Positions 56,774 to 64,000 of a DNA stretch of 64,000 nt are shown piece after piece. The DNA comes from Nocardia suismassiliense (GTDB lineage: Bacteria > Actinomycetota > Actinomycetes > Mycobacteriales > Mycobacteriaceae): positions 4,162,832-4,226,831 of the forward strand of contig NZ_LT985361.1 of NCBI RefSeq assembly GCF_900269665.1, written 5' to 3'. The translations under genes were made by a program, and so were the position numbers. The notes under the pieces are model-generated. The model ran no database searches. It worked only from the letters and a program-made list of their open reading frames with translations, and had not been told where the DNA came from. Within the stretch, counting starts at the first letter, position 1. Each line of letters starts with the position of its first letter.

Positions 56774-56812
56774 GAGCGGCGGTCGCGGGCACTGAGGCCT
56801 CAACCGCCGCTC
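56774..56812. terminator. Rho-independent-like hairpin after the hemerythrin gene
   Basis: GAGCGGCGGT (56774-56783) pairs perfectly with ACCGCCGCTC (56803-56812) around a 19-nt loop, 30 bp after the hemerythrin stop. No poly-T follows, as is common for actinobacterial terminators. The rest of the 203-bp gap before the carboxylesterase stop shows no gene. Confidence 0.55.
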
Positions 56813-56947
56813 CTGCTGTTAAACAGGCAACGGCCACTGCATGATCGGTGTGGGAGGGTTGCCGTGTCACTAGCGATTGTGCTCTGCGGCGACGCATCGG
56901 CCGAAGACGTTACCGCCGCTAGTGATTCGATGAACTCCGGCTGGGTA

Positions 56948-58471
56948 TCAAGATGCCCAGATCCGGCGTTGAGCAGCGAACGGATCGGGTTCGACACGGC
57001 TCTGCTCAGACCAGATCATCGTCTGCCGCTTCTCGGGGGTGTAGCGGGGCCAATTCGAGCCCGGGTCACGGTTTTTGATGAAGGCGACCCAGGATGCGTG
57101 CATGTCGTCGGCCAGTGCTTGCGGCGGTGCGTCGCCCTCGGCTTCGGTGACGCCAGGCGCTTTCAGCAGATCGAACTCGAACGGCAGGTCCAGGCAATGC
57201 GCCGCCAGCCCGCGGTAGCTCGATGCTGTTGACGTCCAGTCGAATTCGTACAGCCAGGTCGGGAGATTCAGTCCGGCGCGCGCTTCGGCCACCCGATACG
57301 ACGGTCCCCGAATGATGCTGTCGCTGATGGCTTGACCTGCCAGCTGGGTAGCGTCCGCGCCGGGATAGGCGGCACGGTACGCGTCCATGTCGGCCCCTCG
57401 GCCGGCGAGCGCAAGCGGACTGGCGGCCGCCGCTTCCGGATTCTGCGCGAGCATCATTGCCGCCATATTGAATTCGTGCCTGGTGAAGCCGAGCAGCAGC
57501 GGAACGTCGCCGCCCGCACCGTTGTTCAACATCGCCGGTGTCGCGTCGGGGATCAGCCGGCCGTCGGCGAACGGTGCCAAGCCCAGCATCGGCACGCTCT
57601 CGCTACCCGGTCCCGGCGCCTGGAGCGCATCTTGCAGATCGAGCACCTTGTCCTCGGACAGGGCGCGTAACGCGGCCGCCGTCGCGGGCACCCCGGTGCG
57701 CCGGGTGAACAGCTCGGCGACGGCGCGCCCCGCGGCGAGATCGTTCGGTTGGGTCACCGCGCCGGACGCGCAGATGCCGGCCCGGAACAGACCGCGTGCG
57801 GACGGCGTGGCCATCAGCGCCCAGACCGCTCCGCCGCCTGCGGACTGACCGGCGATGGTGACCTGAGCCGGATCGCCACCGAACGACGCGATATTGTCGC
57901 GAACCCACTGGAGACCCGCGATCCAGTCCAGCACCGCTCGATTGTCCGGCGCGCCGTCCAGGCTCAGGAAGCCATCGATGCCCAGCCGGTAACCGACCGA
58001 AACCACCACCACCCCATCACGATTGAACGCGGTGCCGTCATACCAGGGGCTGGCGGGGCTGCCCGCGACGAAGCCTCCGCCGTGGATCCACACCAGCACC
58101 GGCAGCCCGCGCGCCGACGGGTCGGGGGTGAAGACATTCAGGTTGAGGATGGCATCGCCGGGAATGCTCGGCTCCGGGATGGTGGTCACCGAACCCAGTG
58201 ATCGGCGCTGGGCGGTGGGGCCGTACGCGGTGCACTCCAGCGTTTCGGTCCACCGCGCGGGCGGTACCGGAGCGGCGAACCGCAACTCACCGACCGGCGG
58301 CTTCGCGAACGGCACGCCGAGGAACGCGATACCGGTGTCGCGTCGGCTACCCCGGACCGGACCGTAGGTCGTCTGGACGACGTCCGACGGTGCGCGCTCG
58401 GACGAGCATGCGGCGGCCAAGGCCAGCGCGCCGGCTCCGAGCAGCACCGTCCGGCGGGTCAGGTGGGGCAT
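56948..58471 (-). CDS. Carboxylesterase (type B), Tat lipoprotein
   Basis: 507 residues from ATG 58471 (GAGGT seven to eight bases upstream). The N-terminus has LTRRTVLLGAGALALAAAC, a twin-arginine signal with lipobox Cys, so it is exported and lipid-anchored. VWIHGGGFVAGS is the oxyanion-hole block and TIAGQSAGGGAVW holds the nucleophile Ser. FTRHEFN and an AAHCLDLPFEF segment with the His complete the alpha/beta-hydrolase triad region. It should hydrolyse esters outside the membrane. The divergent ROK regulator 102 bp away probably controls it. Confidence 0.92.
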   Translation of the reverse strand: MPHLTRRTVLLGAGALALAAACSSERAPSDVVQTTYGPVRGSRRDTGIAFLGVPFAKPPVGELRFAAPVPPARWTETLECTAYGPTAQRRSLGSVTTIPEPSIPGDAILNLNVFTPDPSARGLPVLVWIHGGGFVAGSPASPWYDGTAFNRDGVVVVSVGYRLGIDGFLSLDGAPDNRAVLDWIAGLQWVRDNIASFGGDPAQVTIAGQSAGGGAVWALMATPSARGLFRAGICASGAVTQPNDLAAGRAVAELFTRRTGVPATAAALRALSEDKVLDLQDALQAPGPGSESVPMLGLAPFADGRLIPDATPAMLNNGAGGDVPLLLGFTRHEFNMAAMMLAQNPEAAAASPLALAGRGADMDAYRAAYPGADATQLAGQAISDSIIRGPSYRVAEARAGLNLPTWLYEFDWTSTASSYRGLAAHCLDLPFEFDLLKAPGVTEAEGDAPPQALADDMHASWVAFIKNRDPGSNWPRYTPEKRQTMIWSEQSRVEPDPFAAQRRIWAS

Positions 58472-58531
58472 TGCGACCTCGATTCGTGCGTAGGTGGACC
58501 AAGGCATGTTCGCGGTTCCCCTGGAAATAAG

Positions 58532-58542
58532 TCAACGGTTGA
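58532..58542. promoter_or_regulatory. TCAAC-N-GTTGA palindrome between carboxylesterase and ROK gene
   Basis: TCAAC (58532-58536), one base, GTTGA (58538-58542) lies 61 bp from the esterase start and 31 bp from the ROK start in an AT-rich patch. It is the right place and symmetry for a ROK-family operator controlling both genes. Only one copy is seen. Confidence 0.4.
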
Positions 58543-58572
58543 AAAAATTCGCGACCAGCCTATTGTTGGATT

Positions 58573-59823
58573 GTGGAGACAAGTCCGGCACCCGATTCGG
58601 TGGCCGTGCGCCGCCGCAACCTGGGCTCGGTGCTGCGCCACGTCGCCGAGCACGGTCCCTGCGCGCGCACCGAGATCGCCGTGGCCACCGGGCTGTCGCA
58701 CGCGTCGGTCACCACGCTGGTGGCCGACCTCACGGCCCGCGGGCTGCTGCGCGAAGACGGTGTGCTGAACAGCGGCGGGCGCGGGCGCCCGCGCCGCCTG
58801 CTCCGCATGGTCCCGCGCCGCGCGGTGACCGTCGCGGTGCAGATCAGCGCCGAACAGCTCCGCGTGGCCGTCGCCGATCTCGCGGGCACGATCGTGTGGC
58901 AGGACGCCGTGCCGCACCACAGTGCCGCCGGCGTGCCCGCCACCATGGCGGACGCGGTCGCCACCGCGGTCCGGCGAGCCGAAGCGGCGGCGCCACCCGG
59001 CGCGGAACTGGTGCGCGTCGCCGTCGCGATGGCGGGGCCGGTCGCTGACGATGACGCGCAAACAGTGCTCGTCGCACCGGATTTCGGCTGGCTGCGCCCG
59101 GTCCGGCTACGCGCGCTGATCGCGGCCCGGCTGCCCGGGAGGACCTGCCCGATCGACGTGATCAACGATGCGAACGCCGCCGCCCTGGCCGAATATCACG
59201 CGCAGCCACGGCGTTCACGCGGCGTCGTGTACATCGCGGCAGGCACCGGTATCGGCGGTGGCGTGGTGCTGGACGGGCGCATCCACACCGGCAGCCACGG
59301 CATCGCCGGCGAGCCGGGCCACATGCCCGTCGCCATCGACGGACCGCCCTGCGCCTGCGGTGCGCACGGCTGCCTCGTCTGCTACGCGGGCCCCGAAGCG
59401 CTGCTCACCGCCGCCGGTCTCGGTGATCTGTTGCGGCGCAACGGACTCGGCCCCGCCGCCGACCACCTGACCCAGGCACTCGACCGCGGCGACGAACACG
59501 CCCGCACGGCAGCCGATCTCGCCGGCCGAGCCCTGGGCACCGCGATCCTGTCCATCACCGCCCTGCTCGACATCGACGAAGTGATCCTCGGCGGCACACT
59601 CGCGCAATGGTTCCCATGGTTGCAGTCATCGATCCGGCACCAGCTCGCCGGCCGCCAAGCCCTCGTCCCCGCCATCGAACCCACCGTCACCCCCGCCCGC
59701 CTCGGCACCGACGCCACCCTGCTCGGCGTCATCGAATACGCCCGCCGCGCAGCCCTCGCCGACCCCGCCACCGTCCCCCGCACCGTTCCGATTCCGAACC
59801 GTTCGGCGTTACCCGCGAGCTAG
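58573..59823 (+). CDS. ROK family transcriptional regulator/sugar-kinase-like protein
   Basis: 416 residues. An N-terminal winged helix (about 1-75) with ARTEIAVATGLSHASVTTLV is followed by the ROK kinase fold. VYIAAGTGIGGGVVLDG is the phosphate-binding loop, INDANAAALAEYH precedes it, and CACGAHGCLVCY is the zinc-binding motif with GEPGHMPV upstream. The DNA-binding domain makes it a NagC/XylR-type repressor rather than a metabolic kinase. It is divergent from the carboxylesterase. Confidence 0.9.
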   Translation: METSPAPDSVAVRRRNLGSVLRHVAEHGPCARTEIAVATGLSHASVTTLVADLTARGLLREDGVLNSGGRGRPRRLLRMVPRRAVTVAVQISAEQLRVAVADLAGTIVWQDAVPHHSAAGVPATMADAVATAVRRAEAAAPPGAELVRVAVAMAGPVADDDAQTVLVAPDFGWLRPVRLRALIAARLPGRTCPIDVINDANAAALAEYHAQPRRSRGVVYIAAGTGIGGGVVLDGRIHTGSHGIAGEPGHMPVAIDGPPCACGAHGCLVCYAGPEALLTAAGLGDLLRRNGLGPAADHLTQALDRGDEHARTAADLAGRALGTAILSITALLDIDEVILGGTLAQWFPWLQSSIRHQLAGRQALVPAIEPTVTPARLGTDATLLGVIEYARRAALADPATVPRTVPIPNRSALPAS

Positions 59824-59928
59824 GAACGAGGACTGTGTGACCACCCCGGTGCAGCATTGGATCAGCGCGGGGCCATTGGTGCTGTTCGACGCTGAGCTGT
59901 AGCAGCTTTCCTGCGCGAGCATATACAG

Positions 59929-59960
59929 CGACTGCGCCACCCCTGGAGGTGGCGCAGTCG
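59929..59960. terminator. Strong bidirectional hairpin between ROK and msrA genes
   Basis: CGACTGCGCCACC (59929-59941) and its exact complement GGTGGCGCAGTCG (59948-59960) give a 13-bp perfect stem with a CCTGGA loop. It lies between the convergent stops of the ROK gene (59823) and msrA (60009). No T-tract; it should work as an L-shaped terminator on either strand. Confidence 0.75.
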
Positions 59961-60008
59961 GATATTCGGCAGTCAGTTAACTTGTGCGCGAACGCTTTCG
60001 GCCCGAGC

Positions 60009-60524
60009 CTACTGCGCGGCGGCTTCCCGCTTCGGCAACTTCCATCCGGGACGGGGGAAGTGGCAGGTGTATCCGTCCGGGTAGCGCTCCAGGTAGTCCT
60101 GGTGCTCCGGCTCGGCCTCCCAGAACGTGCTCGCCGGGGTCACCTCGGTGACCACCTTGCCGGGCCACAGACCCGAGGCGTCCACGTCGGCGATGGTGTC
60201 CAGCGCGATCCGCTTCTGCTCCTCGTCGAGGTAGAAGATCGCGGACCGGTAGCTGGTACCGATGTCGTTGCCCTGACGGTCCTTCGTGGTCGGATCGTGG
60301 ATCTGGAACAGGAACTCCAGCAGCACCCGGTAGTCGGTCTGCGCCGGGTCGTAGCTGATCTCCACGGCTTCCGCATGGCCCGGGTGGTTGCGATAGGTGG
60401 GGTTGTCGTTCTTCCCACCGGTGTAGCCGACCCGAGTCGACAACACCCCCGGCTGCTTGCGGATCAGGTCCTCCATGCCCCAGAAGCATCCGCCGGCCAG
60501 AATCGCCTTGCGTGTGTCGGTCAC
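60009..60524 (-). CDS. msrA: Peptide methionine sulfoxide reductase MsrA
   Basis: 171 residues. ILAGGCFWGMEDL carries the catalytic Cys of the GCFWG motif, GYTGGKNDNPTY and HAEAVEISYDP follow, and the protein ends within PRPGWKLPK. It reduces the S-epimer of methionine sulfoxide in oxidised proteins. A typical resolving Cys at the C-terminus is absent; the only other Cys is in TCHFPRP. It overlaps msrB by 4 bp and is translated after it. Confidence 0.97.
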   Translation of the reverse strand: MTDTRKAILAGGCFWGMEDLIRKQPGVLSTRVGYTGGKNDNPTYRNHPGHAEAVEISYDPAQTDYRVLLEFLFQIHDPTTKDRQGNDIGTSYRSAIFYLDEEQKRIALDTIADVDASGLWPGKVVTEVTPASTFWEAEPEHQDYLERYPDGYTCHFPRPGWKLPKREAAAQ

Positions 60525-60976
60525 GCGTCCTCCTTCGTGAACAGGGTCCGGTACTGTCCGTAACCTTCCGCCTCGAGGTTATCGAGGTGAATGAAACGCA
60601 GTGCCGCGGAATTGATGCAATACCGCAGGCCGCCTGCCTCGCGCGGCCCGTCGGTGAACACGTGCCCGAGATGGCTGCCGCCGTGCGCCGAACGCGCCTC
60701 GGTGCGAATCATCAGATGGCTGAAGTCTCGCTTCTCGACCACGTTCCCGGCGTCGATCGGCTTGGTGAAACTCGGCCATCCGGATCCGCTGTCGAACTTG
60801 TCGACCGACGCGAACAACGGCTCACCGGACACCACATCGACGTAGATACCTGGTTCATGATTGTCCCAGTACTCGCCGGTGAACGCCCGTTCTGTCCCGT
60901 TCTCCTGGGTGACGTGGTACTGCTCAGGTGACAGGGCGGCGACGGCCGCGGGATTCCTGTTGTATTCCTGTGCCAC
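60521..60976 (-). CDS. msrB: Peptide methionine-R-sulfoxide reductase MsrB
   Basis: 151 residues. SGSGWPSFTKPI, SHLGHVFTDGP and the catalytic RYCINSAALRFI are the family motifs. The CxxC pairs that bind zinc in many MsrB proteins are missing, and the usual first-motif Cys is Ser (SGSGW), so this is the zinc-free form. It reduces R-methionine sulfoxide and is first gene of an msrB-msrA operon, covering both epimers. Confidence 0.96.
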   Translation of the reverse strand: MAQEYNRNPAAVAALSPEQYHVTQENGTERAFTGEYWDNHEPGIYVDVVSGEPLFASVDKFDSGSGWPSFTKPIDAGNVVEKRDFSHLMIRTEARSAHGGSHLGHVFTDGPREAGGLRYCINSAALRFIHLDNLEAEGYGQYRTLFTKEDA

Positions 60977-61056
60977 ATGACCTCCTCATATCGGCCCCAC
61001 GTATAACCCGCGACCCGGTTCGGAAAGTCCCCGCCCAGCGGGACGTCACATTTGCG

Positions 61057-61845
61057 TCATAAGTGTGCCGCGTCGACGGCCGCCGCGTCGCCGAATGAGC
61101 CGTCGACCAGCACCGGAACCGTCGTGCTCACGTCGATTTCGGTGGCGACGGCGACATCGTCGGCGAACCCGATCGCCGCCAATTCACGCCCGGAGGCGCA
61201 CTCGGTGACGAGCCGCGGCACGTCGGCGGTCGCGTCGTAGCAAGCCTTGGCCGCCGAAGCCTCCGGCGACAGCGGCCCGGCGCCGTGCTCGGCGAGGGCC
61301 GAGATGACCGCGGCAGCGCCGAACCAGTCCTCGATCGCAGGCCGCAGCACGTCCTGTCCCGGCCAGTGCTCGCCCGCGGCGATCACCGCGATCGGCCGCT
61401 CCGTGGTGCCCCAACCTCGCTGGACCATCCACCGGGCGACCGAGGACGCGTTCCGCAGGCAGGCCGCGATCACCGGCACGCCACGGACGGACGCCGAAAT
61501 AGCCGACCCGTTCGGCGACGGCAACACCAGCCGGGCCGGGGCGGGTGCCCGCTGCAATGCCGCGGGAGACAGCGACCACGGCTGCTGAGCGGACGCGGCC
61601 TTACGTCCGACCGCCAGCCGCGCGTCCTGGCTCGCCGCGAACGCCGCGGCTGTCTCGTCGCGCCACGGATAAGGAAACACCCGCGTCCCAGCCTCGACCG
61701 CAACCGATACCGACGTCGTGAACGACAGCACATCGATCACGACGAGCGCCGCGCTATCGGGCCCGAGCGCTCGCGCGCCTGCCGCGCCCCATTCGATCCG
61801 CACTCCCCAAGGGAGTTGCTTCGCCCATTCCGGAATATCCGTCAT
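61057..61845 (-). CDS. 2-phosphosulfolactate phosphatase-like (ComB) protein
   Basis: 262 residues. VVIDVLSFTTSVSVAVEAG with the acidic start, LPSPNGSAIS, and AAGEHWPG are blocks of the ComB family. The family was named for removal of phosphate from 2-phosphosulfolactate in coenzyme M synthesis, but it is widespread in bacteria that do not make coenzyme M. Function here is therefore uncertain. It is 80 bp from msrB on the same strand, probably with its own promoter. Confidence 0.8.
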   Translation of the reverse strand: MTDIPEWAKQLPWGVRIEWGAAGARALGPDSAALVVIDVLSFTTSVSVAVEAGTRVFPYPWRDETAAAFAASQDARLAVGRKAASAQQPWSLSPAALQRAPAPARLVLPSPNGSAISASVRGVPVIAACLRNASSVARWMVQRGWGTTERPIAVIAAGEHWPGQDVLRPAIEDWFGAAAVISALAEHGAGPLSPEASAAKACYDATADVPRLVTECASGRELAAIGFADDVAVATEIDVSTTVPVLVDGSFGDAAAVDAAHL

Positions 61846-61923
61846 TCACGCCCCCTCTGCCAGCTGGCCAGTGTCGCGTACGCGGCCCGCATGTGCCAAC
61901 CGCAGCGGGGCAACACGAACCGG

Positions 61924-62586
61924 CTAGCCGAGGTGGGCGCGGGTGATCACCACCGGCTCGGCCGGCAGCCCGTCGCGCGGCCCGCGCTCGGTGGGCGTGA
62001 TGCCGGCGGCGACCATGCGGTCCAGCACGTCCATGCCACGCACGACCTGCCCGAGCACCGAGTAGTTCGCCGGAATATTGGCAAAGGAATGCACGATGAA
62101 GAATTCGCTGCCGTTGGTACCCGGCCCCTGGTTACCCATCGCTACGGTGCCGCGCGGGTAGGTTTCGGTGCCGTTCACCTCGTCGGGGAATTGGTAACCG
62201 GGACCGCCCTTTTCCACTTCGTAGATATCGCCGCATTGCAGGACGCCGAGGCGAGCACTGTCGGTCAGCCGCCAGCATTGGCTCTGATCGTAGAAGCGCT
62301 GCAACACCAGGCTCGCCATGTTCTGCACGCCACACGGGGCGGCACCCGCGCGGTCCAGTCGCACGGTCACCGGGCCGTAGTTGAACTGGAACGTCACGTC
62401 CATGGTGCCGACGGCCAGCGCGACCGGCGGCGGTGGCAGCACCGGGCGGGCCGCCGGATTGTCCGGAGTCGGCGTGAAGGCGCACGTCACCACGGGCGGG
62501 CCTGCCGAGGCCGGGGCAGCGCCGGCGACCAGGCCGGACAACGATAGGACGGAGATGGCGAGCGCGGCGCCCCAGCGTGAGTTCAT
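61924..62586 (-). CDS. Secreted cyclophilin-type peptidyl-prolyl isomerase
   Basis: About 220 residues from ATG 62586. The N-terminus MNSRWGAALAISVLSLSG then LVAGAAPASAG is a signal peptide with cleavage near ASA-G. The mature protein has CWRLTDSARLGVLQCGD, GTVAMGNQGPGTNGSEFFIV and YSVLGQVVRGMDVLDRM, the cyclophilin core (FFI and GxV motifs), with a divergent first half. It should fold or bind exported proteins. Confidence 0.9.
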   Translation of the reverse strand: MNSRWGAALAISVLSLSGLVAGAAPASAGPPVVTCAFTPTPDNPAARPVLPPPPVALAVGTMDVTFQFNYGPVTVRLDRAGAAPCGVQNMASLVLQRFYDQSQCWRLTDSARLGVLQCGDIYEVEKGGPGYQFPDEVNGTETYPRGTVAMGNQGPGTNGSEFFIVHSFANIPANYSVLGQVVRGMDVLDRMVAAGITPTERGPRDGLPAEPVVITRAHLG

Positions 62587-62663
62587 AGCGAGCAAGCTAG
62601 CGGATCTGACCGAAACAAGTTCGGCAAAGCCGCAATTCGGGCACGTTCTTGTTCGACCGGCTA

Positions 62664-63431
62664 CTACCGCGTGGCGCTGATCAGCGGGGCGAGCCCGTCG
62701 GGGGCGAACAGATGCTCCGCGTCGGCGACCTGCTGACCGTTGACGAACACCGACGGGGTGGAGTTGACCCCGCCCGCGAGGACCTCTTTGGTCTTCACCC
62801 GAAGATACGAATCGTACTTGCGCTCGGTAATGCATTGGGCCACTGCGGCATCGCCGTACCCGGACTCCCTGGCGATCTCGATCAGCCGGTCGTCGGCGAG
62901 GCCGTCACCGCCTTCGGCGGGCTGGTTGTCGAACATCGCGACCAGCCAGCCCTGGTACTTCGACGGGTCGGCCTCGGCGACGCAGAACGACGCGTTGCCC
63001 GCCCGGGACGAGTACTGATTGGTGGAGGCCCGGTCCAGGAACGAGATGACGTTGTATTCGACGATGGCCGAACCGCTGGCCGCGGCCTCTTGCAGCACTC
63101 TGGCGTTGGCCCGGTCGAACATTTGGCATGCGGGACACTGCAAGTCGGCGACGACGCGGACCACGACCTGCGCGCCGGGAGCGCCGATCCGGACCGCGCC
63201 GGTGTCGGTGACGCCTGTGGGAGCGCCAGGGAGTTGCGCGGAGTTCTGCACCGGCTTCGGTGTACCGACGACATCCTTGGTCAGATCTTGCGCCACGATC
63301 CCCACGCACAGCGCCGAGACGAGGGCGAAAAGCACACCGCCCGTCACCAATCCGACGAGAACCTTGCGATTGTGTGCGGCGCGCTGCGACTCCGACGGGA
63401 GACTCGACCAGTCGTCCTGCGTGGTGTTCAC
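62664..63431 (-). CDS. DsbA-like thioredoxin-fold membrane-anchored protein
   Basis: 255 residues. An N-terminal TM helix, VLVGLVTGGVLFALVSALCV (about 24-43), anchors the protein with the rest outside. DLQCPACQMFDRANARVL holds the CPAC redox motif, and NSTPSVFVNGQQV carries the cis-Pro of the thioredoxin fold. It resembles the actinobacterial DsbA-type oxidoreductases that form disulfides in exported proteins. It is divergent from the NUDIX gene, 123 bp away. Confidence 0.92.
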   Translation of the reverse strand: MNTTQDDWSSLPSESQRAAHNRKVLVGLVTGGVLFALVSALCVGIVAQDLTKDVVGTPKPVQNSAQLPGAPTGVTDTGAVRIGAPGAQVVVRVVADLQCPACQMFDRANARVLQEAAASGSAIVEYNVISFLDRASTNQYSSRAGNASFCVAEADPSKYQGWLVAMFDNQPAEGGDGLADDRLIEIARESGYGDAAVAQCITERKYDSYLRVKTKEVLAGGVNSTPSVFVNGQQVADAEHLFAPDGLAPLISATR

Positions 63432-63554
63432 CTATGTGCCCCCGTGCTTCTCGCCGCTCGAACAGTTTCGCTCCGCCACCCTAATGGTTGCCGACCGGGT
63501 TTGGGGCGCCGACCGGTCGACCCGCTCCCGAGCCGGAAAAGTAGGGTGGGGCCG

Positions 63555-63953
63555 GTGATTCGCACAGCCGCGTTGGCCCACGTCAGGGATCGTCGTCTGC
63601 TGCAGGCGCGATCGATCGGCAAGGAAGTCTTCTACATGGCGGGCGGGAAGATCGATCCCGGTGAGACGCCCGAACTGGCACTGCATCGTGAGGTCAGGGA
63701 GGAGCTCGGCGTCGGCGTCGTGTCCTGCGACGAGCTCGGTGTGTTCCTGGCCGAGGCGTACGGGCATGCGTCCGGCACGCAGCTGCACATGACGTGCTTC
63801 ACCGCGGAACTCGATGGTGACCCGCAGCCGACCAGTGAGATCGCGGAGCTGCGGTACTTCACGGTGAGCGAGTACGCCGCGATGGATCATGTGGCGCCCG
63901 GGTCGATGCTGGTGTTCCGGAAGTTGCATGAGCTCGGTGCGGTCGACTGGTAG
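63555..63953 (+). CDS. NUDIX hydrolase
   Basis: 132 residues from GTG 63555. The NUDIX box reads GGKIDPGETPELALHREVRE followed by ELGVG, matching Gx5Ex7REUxEExGU. The N-terminal IRTAALAHVRDRR is usual for the family. It hydrolyses a nucleoside diphosphate-linked substrate with Mg. No substrate-specific motif is seen. It is the last gene, and its C-terminus GAVDW is complete. Confidence 0.9.
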   Translation: MIRTAALAHVRDRRLLQARSIGKEVFYMAGGKIDPGETPELALHREVREELGVGVVSCDELGVFLAEAYGHASGTQLHMTCFTAELDGDPQPTSEIAELRYFTVSEYAAMDHVAPGSMLVFRKLHELGAVDW

Positions 63954-64000
63954 TGCGGCCGACCATCGCTCGGCAGCTCGGCTCTCGACGACGTCGCGCT

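Overview
The window is high-GC actinobacterial chromosome. A Nocardia-like, mycolic-acid-type actinomycete is my best guess. This rests on dense GC-rich coding, frequent GTG and TTG starts, ATGA-coupled genes, a luciferase-like (LLM) F420/FMN-type oxidoreductase, a mycofactocin-type SDR pair, Tat lipoproteins and a FadD32-like ligase. No rRNA, tRNA, CRISPR array, IS element or phage gene was recognised.

Region 1 (1-2844) has degenerate inverted copies of a GC-rich repeat at the left edge, an EEP-family phosphohydrolase and a divergent 14-TM drug exporter. Region 2 (2845-3470) is a relatively AT-rich, gene-free regulatory stretch with two striking palindromic elements.

Region 3 (3471-29157) is the centrepiece, one tightly coupled co-directional operon for a hybrid PKS-NRPS product. 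The order is CPBP protease; PKS ACP-KS-AT-ACP; NRPS C-T-C-A-T; PKS KS-AT-ACP; NRPS C-A-NMT-T-reductase; FAAL; BtrH-like cysteine acyltransferase; FkbH-like HAD protein; free ACP; MaoC-SDR fusion; ABC ATPase; ABC permease. Read collinearly it suggests an acyl chain, a malonate extension, two residues, a second malonate extension and N-methyl-threonine (the 10-residue A-domain code reads as threonine), released by reduction as an aldehyde or alcohol. The PKS modules have no ketoreductase or dehydratase, so the MaoC-SDR fusion is a candidate trans-acting processing enzyme. FkbH, ACP and the BtrH-like protein look like a separate small-acyl making and transfer cassette. No thioesterase, PPTase or dedicated regulator was found in the cluster.

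Region 4 (29162-41088) is ordinary accessory chromosome: two SnoaL-like proteins, a Tat-lipoprotein amine oxidase with a nucleotidyltransferase-like gene, MepB, an LLM oxidoreductase, an ADP-ribosylglycohydrolase, a small KOW-like protein, a DUF1152 protein, an Lrp/EamA divergent pair and an aldo/keto reductase. Region 5 (41089-41976) is non-coding, with a hexanucleotide microsatellite and a 72-bp tandem array having a 216-bp higher-order period. Region 6 (41977-48744) holds an internally duplicated protein, a GerW-like protein, a phospholipase D-like protein, a MarR/OYE divergent pair with palindromes, LysR, TetR and a thioesterase. Region 7 (49126-53539) is an oxidation operon of P450, ferredoxin, MFS exporter and two SDRs, the second of which has lost its catalytic Tyr and Lys. 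Region 8 (53540-64000) contains a secreted protein, a cation/proton antiporter, hemerythrin, carboxylesterase with a divergent ROK regulator, msrB-msrA, a ComB-like phosphatase, a secreted cyclophilin, a DsbA-like protein and a NUDIX hydrolase.
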